Assembly: GCA_027483535.1 (NCBI GenBank)
Contig: JAIXUN010000001.1
Span: 289,432-353,431 of the forward strand
Reading direction: 5' to 3'
Origin: a bacterium
GTDB lineage: Bacteria; Armatimonadota; Fimbriimonadia; Fimbriimonadales; Fimbriimonadaceae
Length of the DNA stretch: 64,000 bases
Under the pieces are notes generated by a model, which was given only the letters and a program-made list of their open reading frames with translations, was not told where the DNA came from and did no database searches. Positions within the stretch are counted from its first letter, which is position 1; each line of letters opens with the position of its first letter. Positions 47,710-55,393 of this stretch are shown piece after piece. A program made the translations under genes and the position numbers.

Positions 47710-47913
47710 GTGAGGCAGTTTCGAGCATCCGTCTGGAAGGAAGGAGATTGGGTCATTGCCCAGTGTCTTGACGTGGATGTCGCCAGTCAGGGCTTGACCG
47801 AGGCGGAAGCGCTTGCATCGCTCATGGATGCCCTAGAACTGCATTTCACCGACCCAATGCCAACAGAAACACCGCACTTAGTGACTCTTGAGGTTGCTAT
47901 TGGCACCGTTTAG
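47710..47913 (+). CDS. hicB: HicB-type antitoxin
   Basis: 67 residues from GTG, with TATCGT (47698-47703) ending six bases upstream. The beta-beta-beta-alpha HicB fold is clear: FRASVWKEGDWVIAQCLDVD, then ASQGLTEAEALASLMDALEL. It lacks the extra DNA-binding domain of long HicB forms. Normally HicB blocks the HicA ribonuclease. A broken hicA frame overlaps its 3' end at 47900. Confidence 0.85.
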   Translation: MRQFRASVWKEGDWVIAQCLDVDVASQGLTEAEALASLMDALELHFTDPMPTETPHLVTLEVAIGTV

Positions 47914-48123
47914 TCCGACTCACTACTCCGCGGAAAACGGAAACTGAACGACCTTGGATTTGACGAGGTTCGCCAATCTGGCAGCCCTGTCAAGTTTGTT
48001 CGAGTCACAGAATCCGAAACTCGAACTGTGATCGTTCCCCGCCATTCCGAAATCGCGGTTGGGACCCTACGATCCATCCTGCGGCAAGGCGGCATATCGA
48101 CTGACGACTGGGCGAGCGCATAG
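47900..48123 (+). pseudogene. hicA: Broken HicA-type toxin gene
   Basis: A TTG at 47900, overlapping hicB by 14 bases, opens the frame MAPFSPTHYSA before running into TGA at 47945. The rest of a HicA protein continues in the -1 frame: KLNDLGFDEVRQSGSPVKFV, then TVIVPRHSEIAVGTLRSILR and QGGISTDDWASA to TAG 48123. A one-base deletion near 47930-47940 explains this. In addition the catalytic His expected in the G-S-H motif is Pro (GSP), so even the joined product should lack ribonuclease activity. Programmed frameshifting is possible but no classical slippery heptamer is present. Confidence 0.7.
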
Positions 48124-48366
48124 ACCGCTACGCGTGGCTGATCGCGATTTCGAACATTGAGCCGACCGTGTTGGCAGAGCGCGAATCGCTATGGGGAACG
48201 GGAGGATCAACTCTCGACCACAACCCAACGGGCGATTTTCTTGGGTGTTCTGAATGTGACTTCCAAGGTCGCCACTGTTAGACATACCCCAACCGGGTAG
48301 ATGGTTTAGTTTATAGGGTTAATCTCTAATCTCAACAATGTACTGCGGATTCTCTAAAAGTTTCCG
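48124..48366. other. Non-coding gap before the metal efflux operon
   Basis: About 240 bases. A start-less plus-strand frame (48108-48287) ends with a Cys/Gly-rich run (DFLGCSECDFQGRHC), too weak to call a gene. The right half is AT-rich and leads into the promoter at 48367. Confidence 0.4.
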
Positions 48367-48372
48367 TATAAT
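48367..48372 (+). promoter_or_regulatory. TATAAT -10 box of the metal efflux operon
   Basis: Perfect TATAAT, with no clear -35. Transcription would begin near 48379, where an in-frame CTG opens the Cys-rich gene. Confidence 0.6.
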
Positions 48373-48378
48373 TTAGAT

Positions 48379-48807
48379 CTGCTCAGACTTGCTCGTTTTC
48401 TGGCTTTGCTTTCACTTATCATCGGACAACTAGTGTCCGTTGTTGGGGTGTTTCGCTGCCAGACGGGTGACATCTGCGATCGCTGCCCGCAATTGGAATC
48501 CCCACTTGCTCGATCGGTAGTTTCAGCTTCAGAGATCGCGACGGCCACCACGCCGGACGACTGCTGCGAAGTTGAGAGTTCTGCGTCTTGCTCGGATTGC
48601 TGCTACTTCTCTGGAAAAGTCGACGTTGACCAAGCTCACTTTGCGCTGAGCCTCACGGACGTTTTGAATCTTCCCGTGACCCTGGACGTTTTTGTTCCGA
48701 TCACGAATGGGTCCCAAAACCCGACTTCCCAGCCGGTGAGCGTTGTTTCTGGACGCGCTCCGCCAAGCATTCACGGACTTCGCGCACCTCCCGCACCGCT
48801 CGCTTAA
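48379..48807 (+). CDS. Cys-rich secreted protein heading a metal efflux operon
   Basis: The frame from CTG 48379 gives 142 residues; from TTG 48406, 133. The CTG start lies six bases after TATAAT and yields a good signal peptide with two arginines (LLRLARFLALLSLIIGQLV), whereas the TTG start loses the basic region, so I favour CTG with an apparently leaderless mRNA. The mature part has Cys pairs suited to metal binding (GDICDRCPQ, DDCCEVESSASCSDCC) and ends with GRAPPS and LRAPPA motifs. Small Cys-rich proteins before CusCBA/CzcCBA genes occur elsewhere. It likely binds copper, zinc or cadmium in the periplasm. Confidence 0.55.
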   Translation: MLRLARFLALLSLIIGQLVSVVGVFRCQTGDICDRCPQLESPLARSVVSASEIATATTPDDCCEVESSASCSDCCYFSGKVDVDQAHFALSLTDVLNLPVTLDVFVPITNGSQNPTSQPVSVVSGRAPPSIHGLRAPPAPLA

Positions 48808-48842
48808 TCACGAATTTGTAGTCGACGACTCCAGTCGTCCGC

Positions 48843-50156
48843 GTGATGGTAGGTGCCCCGTTGTTCCTGATATCTCTAACTCCTTTTCAACCCATTTTCG
48901 AATTAGTCCAACCACTTAAGCAACAATCGGCGCAAGTTAGCCGGGCTGCGATGAGCATGGATCAAGTGATCCGTCGCTATCTGGACTCTAGCCCCGAGGT
49001 CGAAGCGATGGACCGGCAGGTCCTTGCTGAGAGAGCCTCGGCGAAGGGAGGAGCAGCGCTGACGAATCCATCCTTCTTCTTTGTCCCCGCCGTACAGGTT
49101 GGGGGCTCGGATGAAGAGTTTTTGTTTGCTCAGCCTCTGGAACTCAACGGTACGAGACGCGCCCGCACGCGACTCACCTCAACCGAAAGCGCGCGCAAAA
49201 TTCTTGAATCAAAATTTGAGCTCATCGAACGCGTTCGAGCCTTGCAGGGCATCTATCTCCAGGTCGTTCGGTCGCAAGAAAAGCTCAACTTACACGTAAG
49301 TCTCCGATCAACCGCGAGTGAACTCAAGAACATCGCTCGGCGACAGGTGGAGGTCGGTACCCGACCAGGAATCGACCTCACCCTTGCTGAAGTCGAGGAA
49401 ATTCGCGCGTCTCAGCAAGAGACTTTGGCGAAAGCCGAACTGCAACAAGCCGTTCTCAAGCTCTCCGCCGCCATTGGAACAGCGTCTCCCGGAGAAAGTC
49501 GGCCTTTGACTGAACTGGAATGTCGAGACGAAGACCCAGGCCTGCCCCCGGAACCTTCTCTTTCAAGCTCTATAGATCAAGCAAAAAAGCATCGACCGGA
49601 GATGATGCTCAGCGACCTCCAAACCGCCCGAATTGAGGCTGAAGTCGAGTGGGTTCGAGCGCAAGGTCGGCCCGATCTGGCACCTCAGCTCAGGTTCGAA
49701 AGCGTTTTGCGAGAACCACGCTTTGGAGGACTCGGTTTGGGGATCTCCTTACCCATCTTCGATCACGGATCGCGGAGGAGCAAACTCACCGAGCTGACTT
49801 CTCTTCTGGAAGCAACAAAGAAACGACGCGAGAGTGACCTTCAAAAAATCGAAGGCGATGTCGCCTCGGCGATCGTGAAGGTGCAAGCGCTCCAAACGGT
49901 GATCACTGCCTACAACGAGCAACTCCTTGGAAAGACCCAGAAACTTCTTGAAGCAACGACCAAGGGTTTTCAGCTCGGCGAATCCAGCCTGTCCGCCGTT
50001 TTGGAGGCGAGAAGGACCTACCAACTGGTCCGCAACGATTACATCGGCACGGTCTTGGACTTCAGAAACGCCCAACTGGATTTCCTGCGGGCCGTCGGTG
50101 CCGCTCATCCGCTCATCGAAGAACGAGTTGCGAAGTGGTTTGAGGTGAAGAAATGA
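48843..50156 (+). CDS. TolC-family outer membrane efflux protein (CzcC-like)
   Basis: 437 residues from GTG (ATG 48846 is an alternative). Long coiled-coil hairpins, for example SLRSTASELKNIARRQVEVG and the KLLEATTKGFQLGESSLSAV repeat typical of TolC-type proteins, with a beta segment (RFGGLGLGISLPIFDHGSRR). It provides the outer membrane exit of the tripartite metal pump. The short 35-base gap from the Cys-rich gene and an ATGA overlap with the adaptor gene show a single operon. Confidence 0.88.
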   Translation: MMVGAPLFLISLTPFQPIFELVQPLKQQSAQVSRAAMSMDQVIRRYLDSSPEVEAMDRQVLAERASAKGGAALTNPSFFFVPAVQVGGSDEEFLFAQPLELNGTRRARTRLTSTESARKILESKFELIERVRALQGIYLQVVRSQEKLNLHVSLRSTASELKNIARRQVEVGTRPGIDLTLAEVEEIRASQQETLAKAELQQAVLKLSAAIGTASPGESRPLTELECRDEDPGLPPEPSLSSSIDQAKKHRPEMMLSDLQTARIEAEVEWVRAQGRPDLAPQLRFESVLREPRFGGLGLGISLPIFDHGSRRSKLTELTSLLEATKKRRESDLQKIEGDVASAIVKVQALQTVITAYNEQLLGKTQKLLEATTKGFQLGESSLSAVLEARRTYQLVRNDYIGTVLDFRNAQLDFLRAVGAAHPLIEERVAKWFEVKK

Positions 50157-51790
50157 ACTCGAAACTCAAAATGGGACTCGGTCTTGGAGCCATTGTCATC
50201 GCCTGTGGGGTCATTGGCACTCAAGCGCTGAAAAAGCCCACCCCTTCCCTGCCCGAAAAGAAGTTGTTTGAAGTTGCCGATGGGAAAGCGGGCAAGGCGG
50301 GCGAAGTAACCGTTACCGAGGAAGCCATGGGACTCGCCGAGATAAAAGTGACGACGACGTCGGCGCAGCGGGTCGCGGAAGAGATCAAAGTGACGGGTAC
50401 GACGCTTCCCACAACAACGGGGTTGGTTCGAGTCACCGCTAGCACCCCGGGCAAGGTCATTGGTATCCGAGTGCGTCTTGGGCAGAAGGTTCAGGCGGGC
50501 GAGGCTCTCGCAGTGATCGAAAGCCCCGAGCTTGCCAGAGCTCAGGCCGACCTACGCATTGCGCGCGGAAGGTTGTCTTTGGCCCAAGATCGGCTGGAGC
50601 GGGCGAAACGCCTTGTTCGGCTGGGAAGCCTTGCCAACCCGCCGCTCGAAGAGTCGAAAGCGAAAGCGATCGAAGCCGAAAAGGAAGTTCACGAGGCTGA
50701 ACACCACCTTTCTGAGGAACAAACAAAGCTGGCCGAAGCCGAGAGTGCCTTAGCCGGGCTCGGAAGCGAACTCCGACAAAGTAAATCGGACGTCGAAGTG
50801 GCCAAGAAGCGACTCGATCGTGCTTCCACGCTCCTTGCCGAAGAGCTGATTTCAAAGCAAGAGTTCGAACGAATCGAATCTGAGTATCGACGAGCCACGA
50901 CCGGTGTGGAGGTCTCCCAATCGGACCTTGCTCAAGGAAATGCCCGAGTCCTCGGGGCCAAATCTCGCGTGGAGGCGGCGGAAGGAGAACTCAAACTTGC
51001 GAAGAAAAGGTTGGCCGTGCTGGCAACCGGTCTCGGAAGAGAGGAGCGGACCCTTCGCTCGAATGTTCTCAACGAGCGTGAGCTTTCCGGCCTAACGGCT
51101 CAGATCGCCGAGGCCAGACTCGAGGTGCAAGCCGGCCAAGAAAGAGTCCAACTCCTTGGCGGCAACTCCTCCGAAGCATCGAACGGGGGCGTCATTACGC
51201 TATCCGCCCCGATTGCCGGAACGATTCAAACCATCGATCTTTCTCTGGGCGAAGTGATCGATCCCGAGCATGGAGCGATGACGATTCTCGATCCTTCGAG
51301 TCTTGTGATCCAGTGCTTCGTCCTGTCAGAGGTCGCAAGCCGCATCGCCCCACAAGATCGATTCGTTTCCACTCTGGAGTCGAACGAGCTTTCCGGCGCG
51401 GAGGGGGTGGTGACTTCAGTGGGCGTTTCCACCGAAGATCGGACGCGGAAGGTGCCCATCTTGGGTCGCATATCCAGCCAGAAAAGGACCCTTCGAGCGG
51501 GAGCGGCATTTACGGGAATCATTCGCACCAAGAATTTGAACTCGCGACTGATGGTTCCAATCGAAGCGGTTCAGGACCATCAGGGCAAGCCCACCGTGTA
51601 TGTTTCCACGGCGGTCAAGGGCACCTTTGAAGTCCGCCACGTTGTGCTGGGACTCCAGCAAGACGGCAAGGTGGAGATTGTAGAAGGTCTCAAGGCGGGT
51701 GAGTCCATCGCGATCAAGGGCACGTTCTACTTGAAATCGGAAGCGTTGAAAGACAGCCTTTCGGACGGTTGCTGCGCGGTGGGAGGCTAA
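50153..51790 (+). CDS. RND periplasmic adaptor (CzcB/CusB-like)
   Basis: 545 residues, start overlapping the TolC stop by four bases. N-terminal membrane anchor (LGAIVIACGVIGT), a split lipoyl/barrel-sandwich domain (ASTPGKVIGIRVRLGQKVQAG and later LSAPIAGTIQTIDLSLGEVI), a very long helical hairpin between (about 130-340, Glu/Ala/Lys-rich coiled coil) and beta-barrel parts. Ends with DGCCAVGG: a vicinal Cys pair that may bind the metal for delivery to the pump. Links inner and outer membrane parts. Confidence 0.9.
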   Translation: MNSKLKMGLGLGAIVIACGVIGTQALKKPTPSLPEKKLFEVADGKAGKAGEVTVTEEAMGLAEIKVTTTSAQRVAEEIKVTGTTLPTTTGLVRVTASTPGKVIGIRVRLGQKVQAGEALAVIESPELARAQADLRIARGRLSLAQDRLERAKRLVRLGSLANPPLEESKAKAIEAEKEVHEAEHHLSEEQTKLAEAESALAGLGSELRQSKSDVEVAKKRLDRASTLLAEELISKQEFERIESEYRRATTGVEVSQSDLAQGNARVLGAKSRVEAAEGELKLAKKRLAVLATGLGREERTLRSNVLNERELSGLTAQIAEARLEVQAGQERVQLLGGNSSEASNGGVITLSAPIAGTIQTIDLSLGEVIDPEHGAMTILDPSSLVIQCFVLSEVASRIAPQDRFVSTLESNELSGAEGVVTSVGVSTEDRTRKVPILGRISSQKRTLRAGAAFTGIIRTKNLNSRLMVPIEAVQDHQGKPTVYVSTAVKGTFEVRHVVLGLQQDGKVEIVEGLKAGESIAIKGTFYLKSEALKDSLSDGCCAVGG

Positions 51791-51795
51791 AGCCG

Positions 51796-54700
51796 ATGCT
51801 GAACCGAATCATTGAAGGTTCGATTCGCAACCGGGCATTTGTGATTGCAGCCTGGGTGGTAGTAGTCATTGCGGGACTGTTCGCCGCAATCGATCTCCCC
51901 ATCGATGCTGTGCCCGATATCTCGGGGAAGCAAGTCGTGGTCAACACCTCCGCTTCTTCTTGGGGACCCGCCGAGATGGAGCTTCAGGTCACCCAGCCGT
52001 TAGAGGTCGCACTCTCCGGTATTCCGAAGTCGACGGGCATTCGATCCATATCGCAGTTTGGACTGTCTCAGATCACGGTTCTTTTCAGCGATGACGTCGA
52101 CCTGTACTGGGCAAGGCAACAGGTGTCGGAGCGCCTTTCAGAAGCAAGAGAATCGCTTGCCGAAGGAGTAGACCCTCCCTCGTTGGCACCCATTGCCACA
52201 GGCCTCGGGGAGATCTTCTACGTCTTTGTGGAAGGCAAGGATTACTCGCTTACCGAGCGACGAACGCTTCTGGACTGGGTGATCAAACCCAGACTGCGCA
52301 CCGTTCCTGGGGTGGTGGAGGTGAACACCTACGGCGGGCAAATCAAGGAGTACGAGGTTGCCCTCGATCCAGAGAAGCTTTATCGGGCGGGGGTTGGCGT
52401 GGACGACGTTGCGCTGGCAATTCGGGCGAACAACCAAAACGTGGGAGGCTCGTTTGTGCGGAAGCAAAACGAGCAACAGGTCCTTCAAGGACTCGGTCAA
52501 ATTGCCGATCCCCAGGACATTGCTAGAGTGCCTGTTCGAACCGAGCGGGGCACGGTTCTGACCGTTGGGGAACTCGGGGAGGTCAAGATCGGCTCGGCAC
52601 CCAAGCAGGGTTCGATCACAAAAGACGGACAAGGCGAAGCTGTCGCGGGAATTGCAGTCATGCTCATGGGCGAGAACTCCCGAACCGTTACTCAGAAGGT
52701 AAAGGAGCGCCTTAAGCAGATAGAAGCAGAGCTTCCGCCGGGGGTTTCGCTGGTCCCTTTCCTGGATCGCACCGATCTCGTTTCCGACACCCTCAAGACG
52801 GCAGGGACCAACCTAGTCGAGGGCGGAATTCTTGTTGTCCTCATCCTCTTTCTCTTCCTGTTGCAGTTTCGAGCGGGCCTTCTGGTTAGCGCGGCGATCC
52901 CACTCGCGATGCTGGTGGCGATCATCGGAATGCGGTTCTTTCACGTCTCCGCGAACTTGATGAGCCTCGGCGCAATCGACTTTGGACTCATTGTCGATGC
53001 GGCAGTGATCATTGTTGAGAACTGCGTTCGAAGACTTTCCATCGAGCGAAAGAGACTGGGTCGCGAATTGACCGAAGACGAACGCGTGGAAGTGATCCGG
53101 TCGGGCAGCCTAGAGGTGCGGCAGGCTAGCCAGTTCGGCGAGATCATCATAATCGCCGCCTACTTGCCGATTTTGGCTCTGGTGGGGGTCGAAGGGAAGA
53201 TGTTTCGCCCGATGGCGATCACAGTCATATTCGCGCTGGTTGGAGCGCTTGTGCTGTCCGCAACGCTGATTCCCGCACTCGCGGCATACAGCCTTCGAGC
53301 GGTTCCGGAGCGGGAGAACCCCGTTTTGAACGCACTGAGCGAGTTCTATTCGCGAGTTCTGCGCAAGTCTCTCGAGCATCGCCGAGTGGTCGTCGCCGGA
53401 GCCGTGGCGATCTTTGCGGTGGGCATCCTGCTGAGCTCAAGACTCGGCAGCGAGTTCATTCCCAAGCTGGATGAGGGCGCCCTTTCAATCAATCCGGGGT
53501 ACTTGCCTGGCATCTCGTTGGAAACGGGCATCGAGCGAGCAACGCTTCTAGAGAAGCGACTCAAGGAGCGATTCCCCGACGAGATCAAGTCGATCGCCAC
53601 GCGGATTGGTCGACCCGATATTGCCACCGACCCGATGCTGCTTTCCCAGCACGATGTCTTTGTTGAGCTTCAGCCCAAGAGCCAATGGCGAAAGGCTCGG
53701 ACCAAGGAAGAGCTCATTGCCGCCATTGAACTGGCCCTTGCCGATATTCCCGGCATGAAGCTCGCCTTCACTCAGCCTATCGAAATGCGGATGGCGGAAA
53801 TGTCTGAAGGGGTCGGCATCCGCTCTGAGGTGGGCGTTAAAGTGTTCGGAGCCGAAATCCCCACCCTGCAGGCGAAGGCAATGGAGATTGCCGAAATCAT
53901 GCGGGAACTGAAAGGAGGAGAGGATGTGACCGTTGAAACCACCGCCGGCCTTCCGATGCTTCAAGTAAACATCGACCGCGACGCACTCATTCGATACGGC
54001 TTGAATGTTTCGGATGTGAACGGATTGATCGAAACCGCCATTGGTGGCAAGCGCGTGGGAGTGGTTTACGAGAAAGGGGCCCGGTTCTCTATTCGCGTCC
54101 GGCTTGACGACCGATTCCGCCGCACCGCAGAAGAGGTCCGCAACCTTTCGGTAGAAGCCCCCGATGGTCGACTGGTGCCGCTTGCTTACGTCGCGCAGAT
54201 TGTTGATTCGGAGGGTCCGGTCCAGATCAGTCGAGAAGAGGGACAGCGGAGGATCGTGATTCAAGGCAACGTGCGGGGGCGAGACTTAGGGACTTACGTC
54301 AACGAATTGGAGCGACGGGTTCGTTCAAAGGTCAGTCTTCCTCCGGGGTATCGGGTGGAGTTCGGCGGTCAGTACGAACATTTCAGCGAGGCGAGAGATC
54401 GACTCATGGTGGTCGTTCCCGTCACTTTTGCCGTCGTGTTCGGACTCCTCGTTGTGACTTACCGTCGATTCCAGGACGCGGCTCGGGTGTTTACCGGAAT
54501 CCCGTTGGCGATCAGTGGCGGAGTCTTCGCGCTGCTGATTCGAGGAATGCCGTTCTCGATCTCCGCCGCTATTGGGTTCATTGCCCTCTCCGGCATTGCC
54601 GTATTGGCAGACATGGTGATGGTGCAAACGATTCGGCAGAACCTAGACGCGGGTATTCCCCTTCGAGAATCGGTGGAAACCGCCGCTCGATCCCGGTTGC

Positions 54701-54933
54701 GTCCCGTGTTGATGACCGCTTTAGTCGCCGCCATTGGGTTTGTTCCGATGGCGCTCTCCACCGGGCGTGGCGCCGAAGTTCAACGCCCCATTGCAACCGT
54801 CGTGATAGGCGGGTTGATCACTTCGACCCTCCTCACTCTCTTCGTTCTCCCGGCCCTCTATTTGTTGGTCTCCAGCAAGAACGGCCCAAAGATTTCCCCA
54901 TCGATGACACCCGATGATCTCATTCGCAACTGA
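51796..54933 (+). CDS. Heavy-metal RND efflux pump (CzcA-like)
   Basis: 1045 residues from ATG 51796, with GGGAGG nine bases upstream (TTG 51769 would overlap the adaptor gene). HME-RND protein: 12 membrane helices, two large periplasmic loops, first loop start DLPIDAVPDISGKQVVV. Helix 4 reads DFGLIVDAAVIIVEN, giving Asp395, Asp401 and Glu408, which match D402, D408 and E415 of CzcA. This pattern belongs to divalent-cation exporters (zinc, cobalt, cadmium, nickel) and not to the Cu/Ag CusA pattern. Proton-driven export of metal from periplasm or cytoplasm through the partners at 48843 and 50153. Confidence 0.92.
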   Translation: MLNRIIEGSIRNRAFVIAAWVVVVIAGLFAAIDLPIDAVPDISGKQVVVNTSASSWGPAEMELQVTQPLEVALSGIPKSTGIRSISQFGLSQITVLFSDDVDLYWARQQVSERLSEARESLAEGVDPPSLAPIATGLGEIFYVFVEGKDYSLTERRTLLDWVIKPRLRTVPGVVEVNTYGGQIKEYEVALDPEKLYRAGVGVDDVALAIRANNQNVGGSFVRKQNEQQVLQGLGQIADPQDIARVPVRTERGTVLTVGELGEVKIGSAPKQGSITKDGQGEAVAGIAVMLMGENSRTVTQKVKERLKQIEAELPPGVSLVPFLDRTDLVSDTLKTAGTNLVEGGILVVLILFLFLLQFRAGLLVSAAIPLAMLVAIIGMRFFHVSANLMSLGAIDFGLIVDAAVIIVENCVRRLSIERKRLGRELTEDERVEVIRSGSLEVRQASQFGEIIIIAAYLPILALVGVEGKMFRPMAITVIFALVGALVLSATLIPALAAYSLRAVPERENPVLNALSEFYSRVLRKSLEHRRVVVAGAVAIFAVGILLSSRLGSEFIPKLDEGALSINPGYLPGISLETGIERATLLEKRLKERFPDEIKSIATRIGRPDIATDPMLLSQHDVFVELQPKSQWRKARTKEELIAAIELALADIPGMKLAFTQPIEMRMAEMSEGVGIRSEVGVKVFGAEIPTLQAKAMEIAEIMRELKGGEDVTVETTAGLPMLQVNIDRDALIRYGLNVSDVNGLIETAIGGKRVGVVYEKGARFSIRVRLDDRFRRTAEEVRNLSVEAPDGRLVPLAYVAQIVDSEGPVQISREEGQRRIVIQGNVRGRDLGTYVNELERRVRSKVSLPPGYRVEFGGQYEHFSEARDRLMVVVPVTFAVVFGLLVVTYRRFQDAARVFTGIPLAISGGVFALLIRGMPFSISAAIGFIALSGIAVLADMVMVQTIRQNLDAGIPLRESVETAARSRLRPVLMTALVAAIGFVPMALSTGRGAEVQRPIATVVIGGLITSTLLTLFVLPALYLLVSSKNGPKISPSMTPDDLIRN

Positions 54934-54943
54934 GAGCTAAATC

Positions 54944-55291
54944 ATGAATCAAATCACTTCAAAACTAACCATCCTTGCTGCCGGTCTGGCGATCTTTGTC
55001 GGAGCGGGCTGCGCACCATCGCAAGAGGCTACGACGGCAACCAATGAAGCGCCAAAGACCTCTGAAACCGCCCCGGCTTCGACGCCCGGAGTCGTAACCG
55101 CTTACGAGGTCGGATCCAAGAAGAAAGGCGACATGGCGATCTGTGTGATGTGCAACAAGAAAGAAGGCACCACCGCCGAGGAAGAGGTGAAAGAGACCCT
55201 CGATTACAAGGGCAAGACGTACGCCTTTTGCAACGAAGCGGAAAAAGCGGAGTTCATCTCTTCGCCGGAGAAGTACGCCGCCAAAAACTAG
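54944..55291 (+). CDS. Lipoprotein with YHS/TRASH-like metal-binding domain
   Basis: 115 residues. Lipobox VGAGC (Cys at about 23), a Thr/Glu/Ala-rich linker, then a domain with AICVMCNKKEGT, TLDYKGKTYAFCNEAEKAEF and SSPEKYAAKN. The C-x2-C pair and the later FC resemble YHS and TRASH domains common in metal operons (usual form: Y-F-C-S/N-x2-C-x3-F). It lies 10 bases after the pump gene. It may buffer or pass metal at the outer membrane. Confidence 0.7.
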   Translation: MNQITSKLTILAAGLAIFVGAGCAPSQEATTATNEAPKTSETAPASTPGVVTAYEVGSKKKGDMAICVMCNKKEGTTAEEEVKETLDYKGKTYAFCNEAEKAEFISSPEKYAAKN

Positions 55292-55381
55292 GGGCGCAAA
55301 TTAGGGCACCCGGTAAAGGTTAATTCGGGCATTCGATAGGGAAAGAGTGAGCCCGCCATGTTAAGGTCGGTTCCCTTCCCT

Positions 55382-55387
55382 TATAAT
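55382..55387 (+). promoter_or_regulatory. TATAAT box six bases before a start codon
   Basis: Perfect TATAAT followed by GCCCGC and ATG 55394. The expected transcription start coincides with the start codon, so the mRNA is predicted to be leaderless. An identical layout occurs in reverse before 47596 (TATAAT, GCCCCT, ATG). Confidence 0.7.
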
Positions 55388-55393
55388 GCCCGC

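Noticed and set aside
47930-47946. Programmed -1 frameshift signal in hicA
   Set aside because: The sequence GCGGAAAACGGAAAC has no X-XXY-YYZ heptamer with three identical leading bases, and the product would still lack the catalytic His, so decay is simpler.
48108-48287. Plus-strand start-less frame ending in DFLGCSECDFQGRHC
   Set aside because: No usable start codon or ribosome site and no known family; could be a remnant but cannot be supported.
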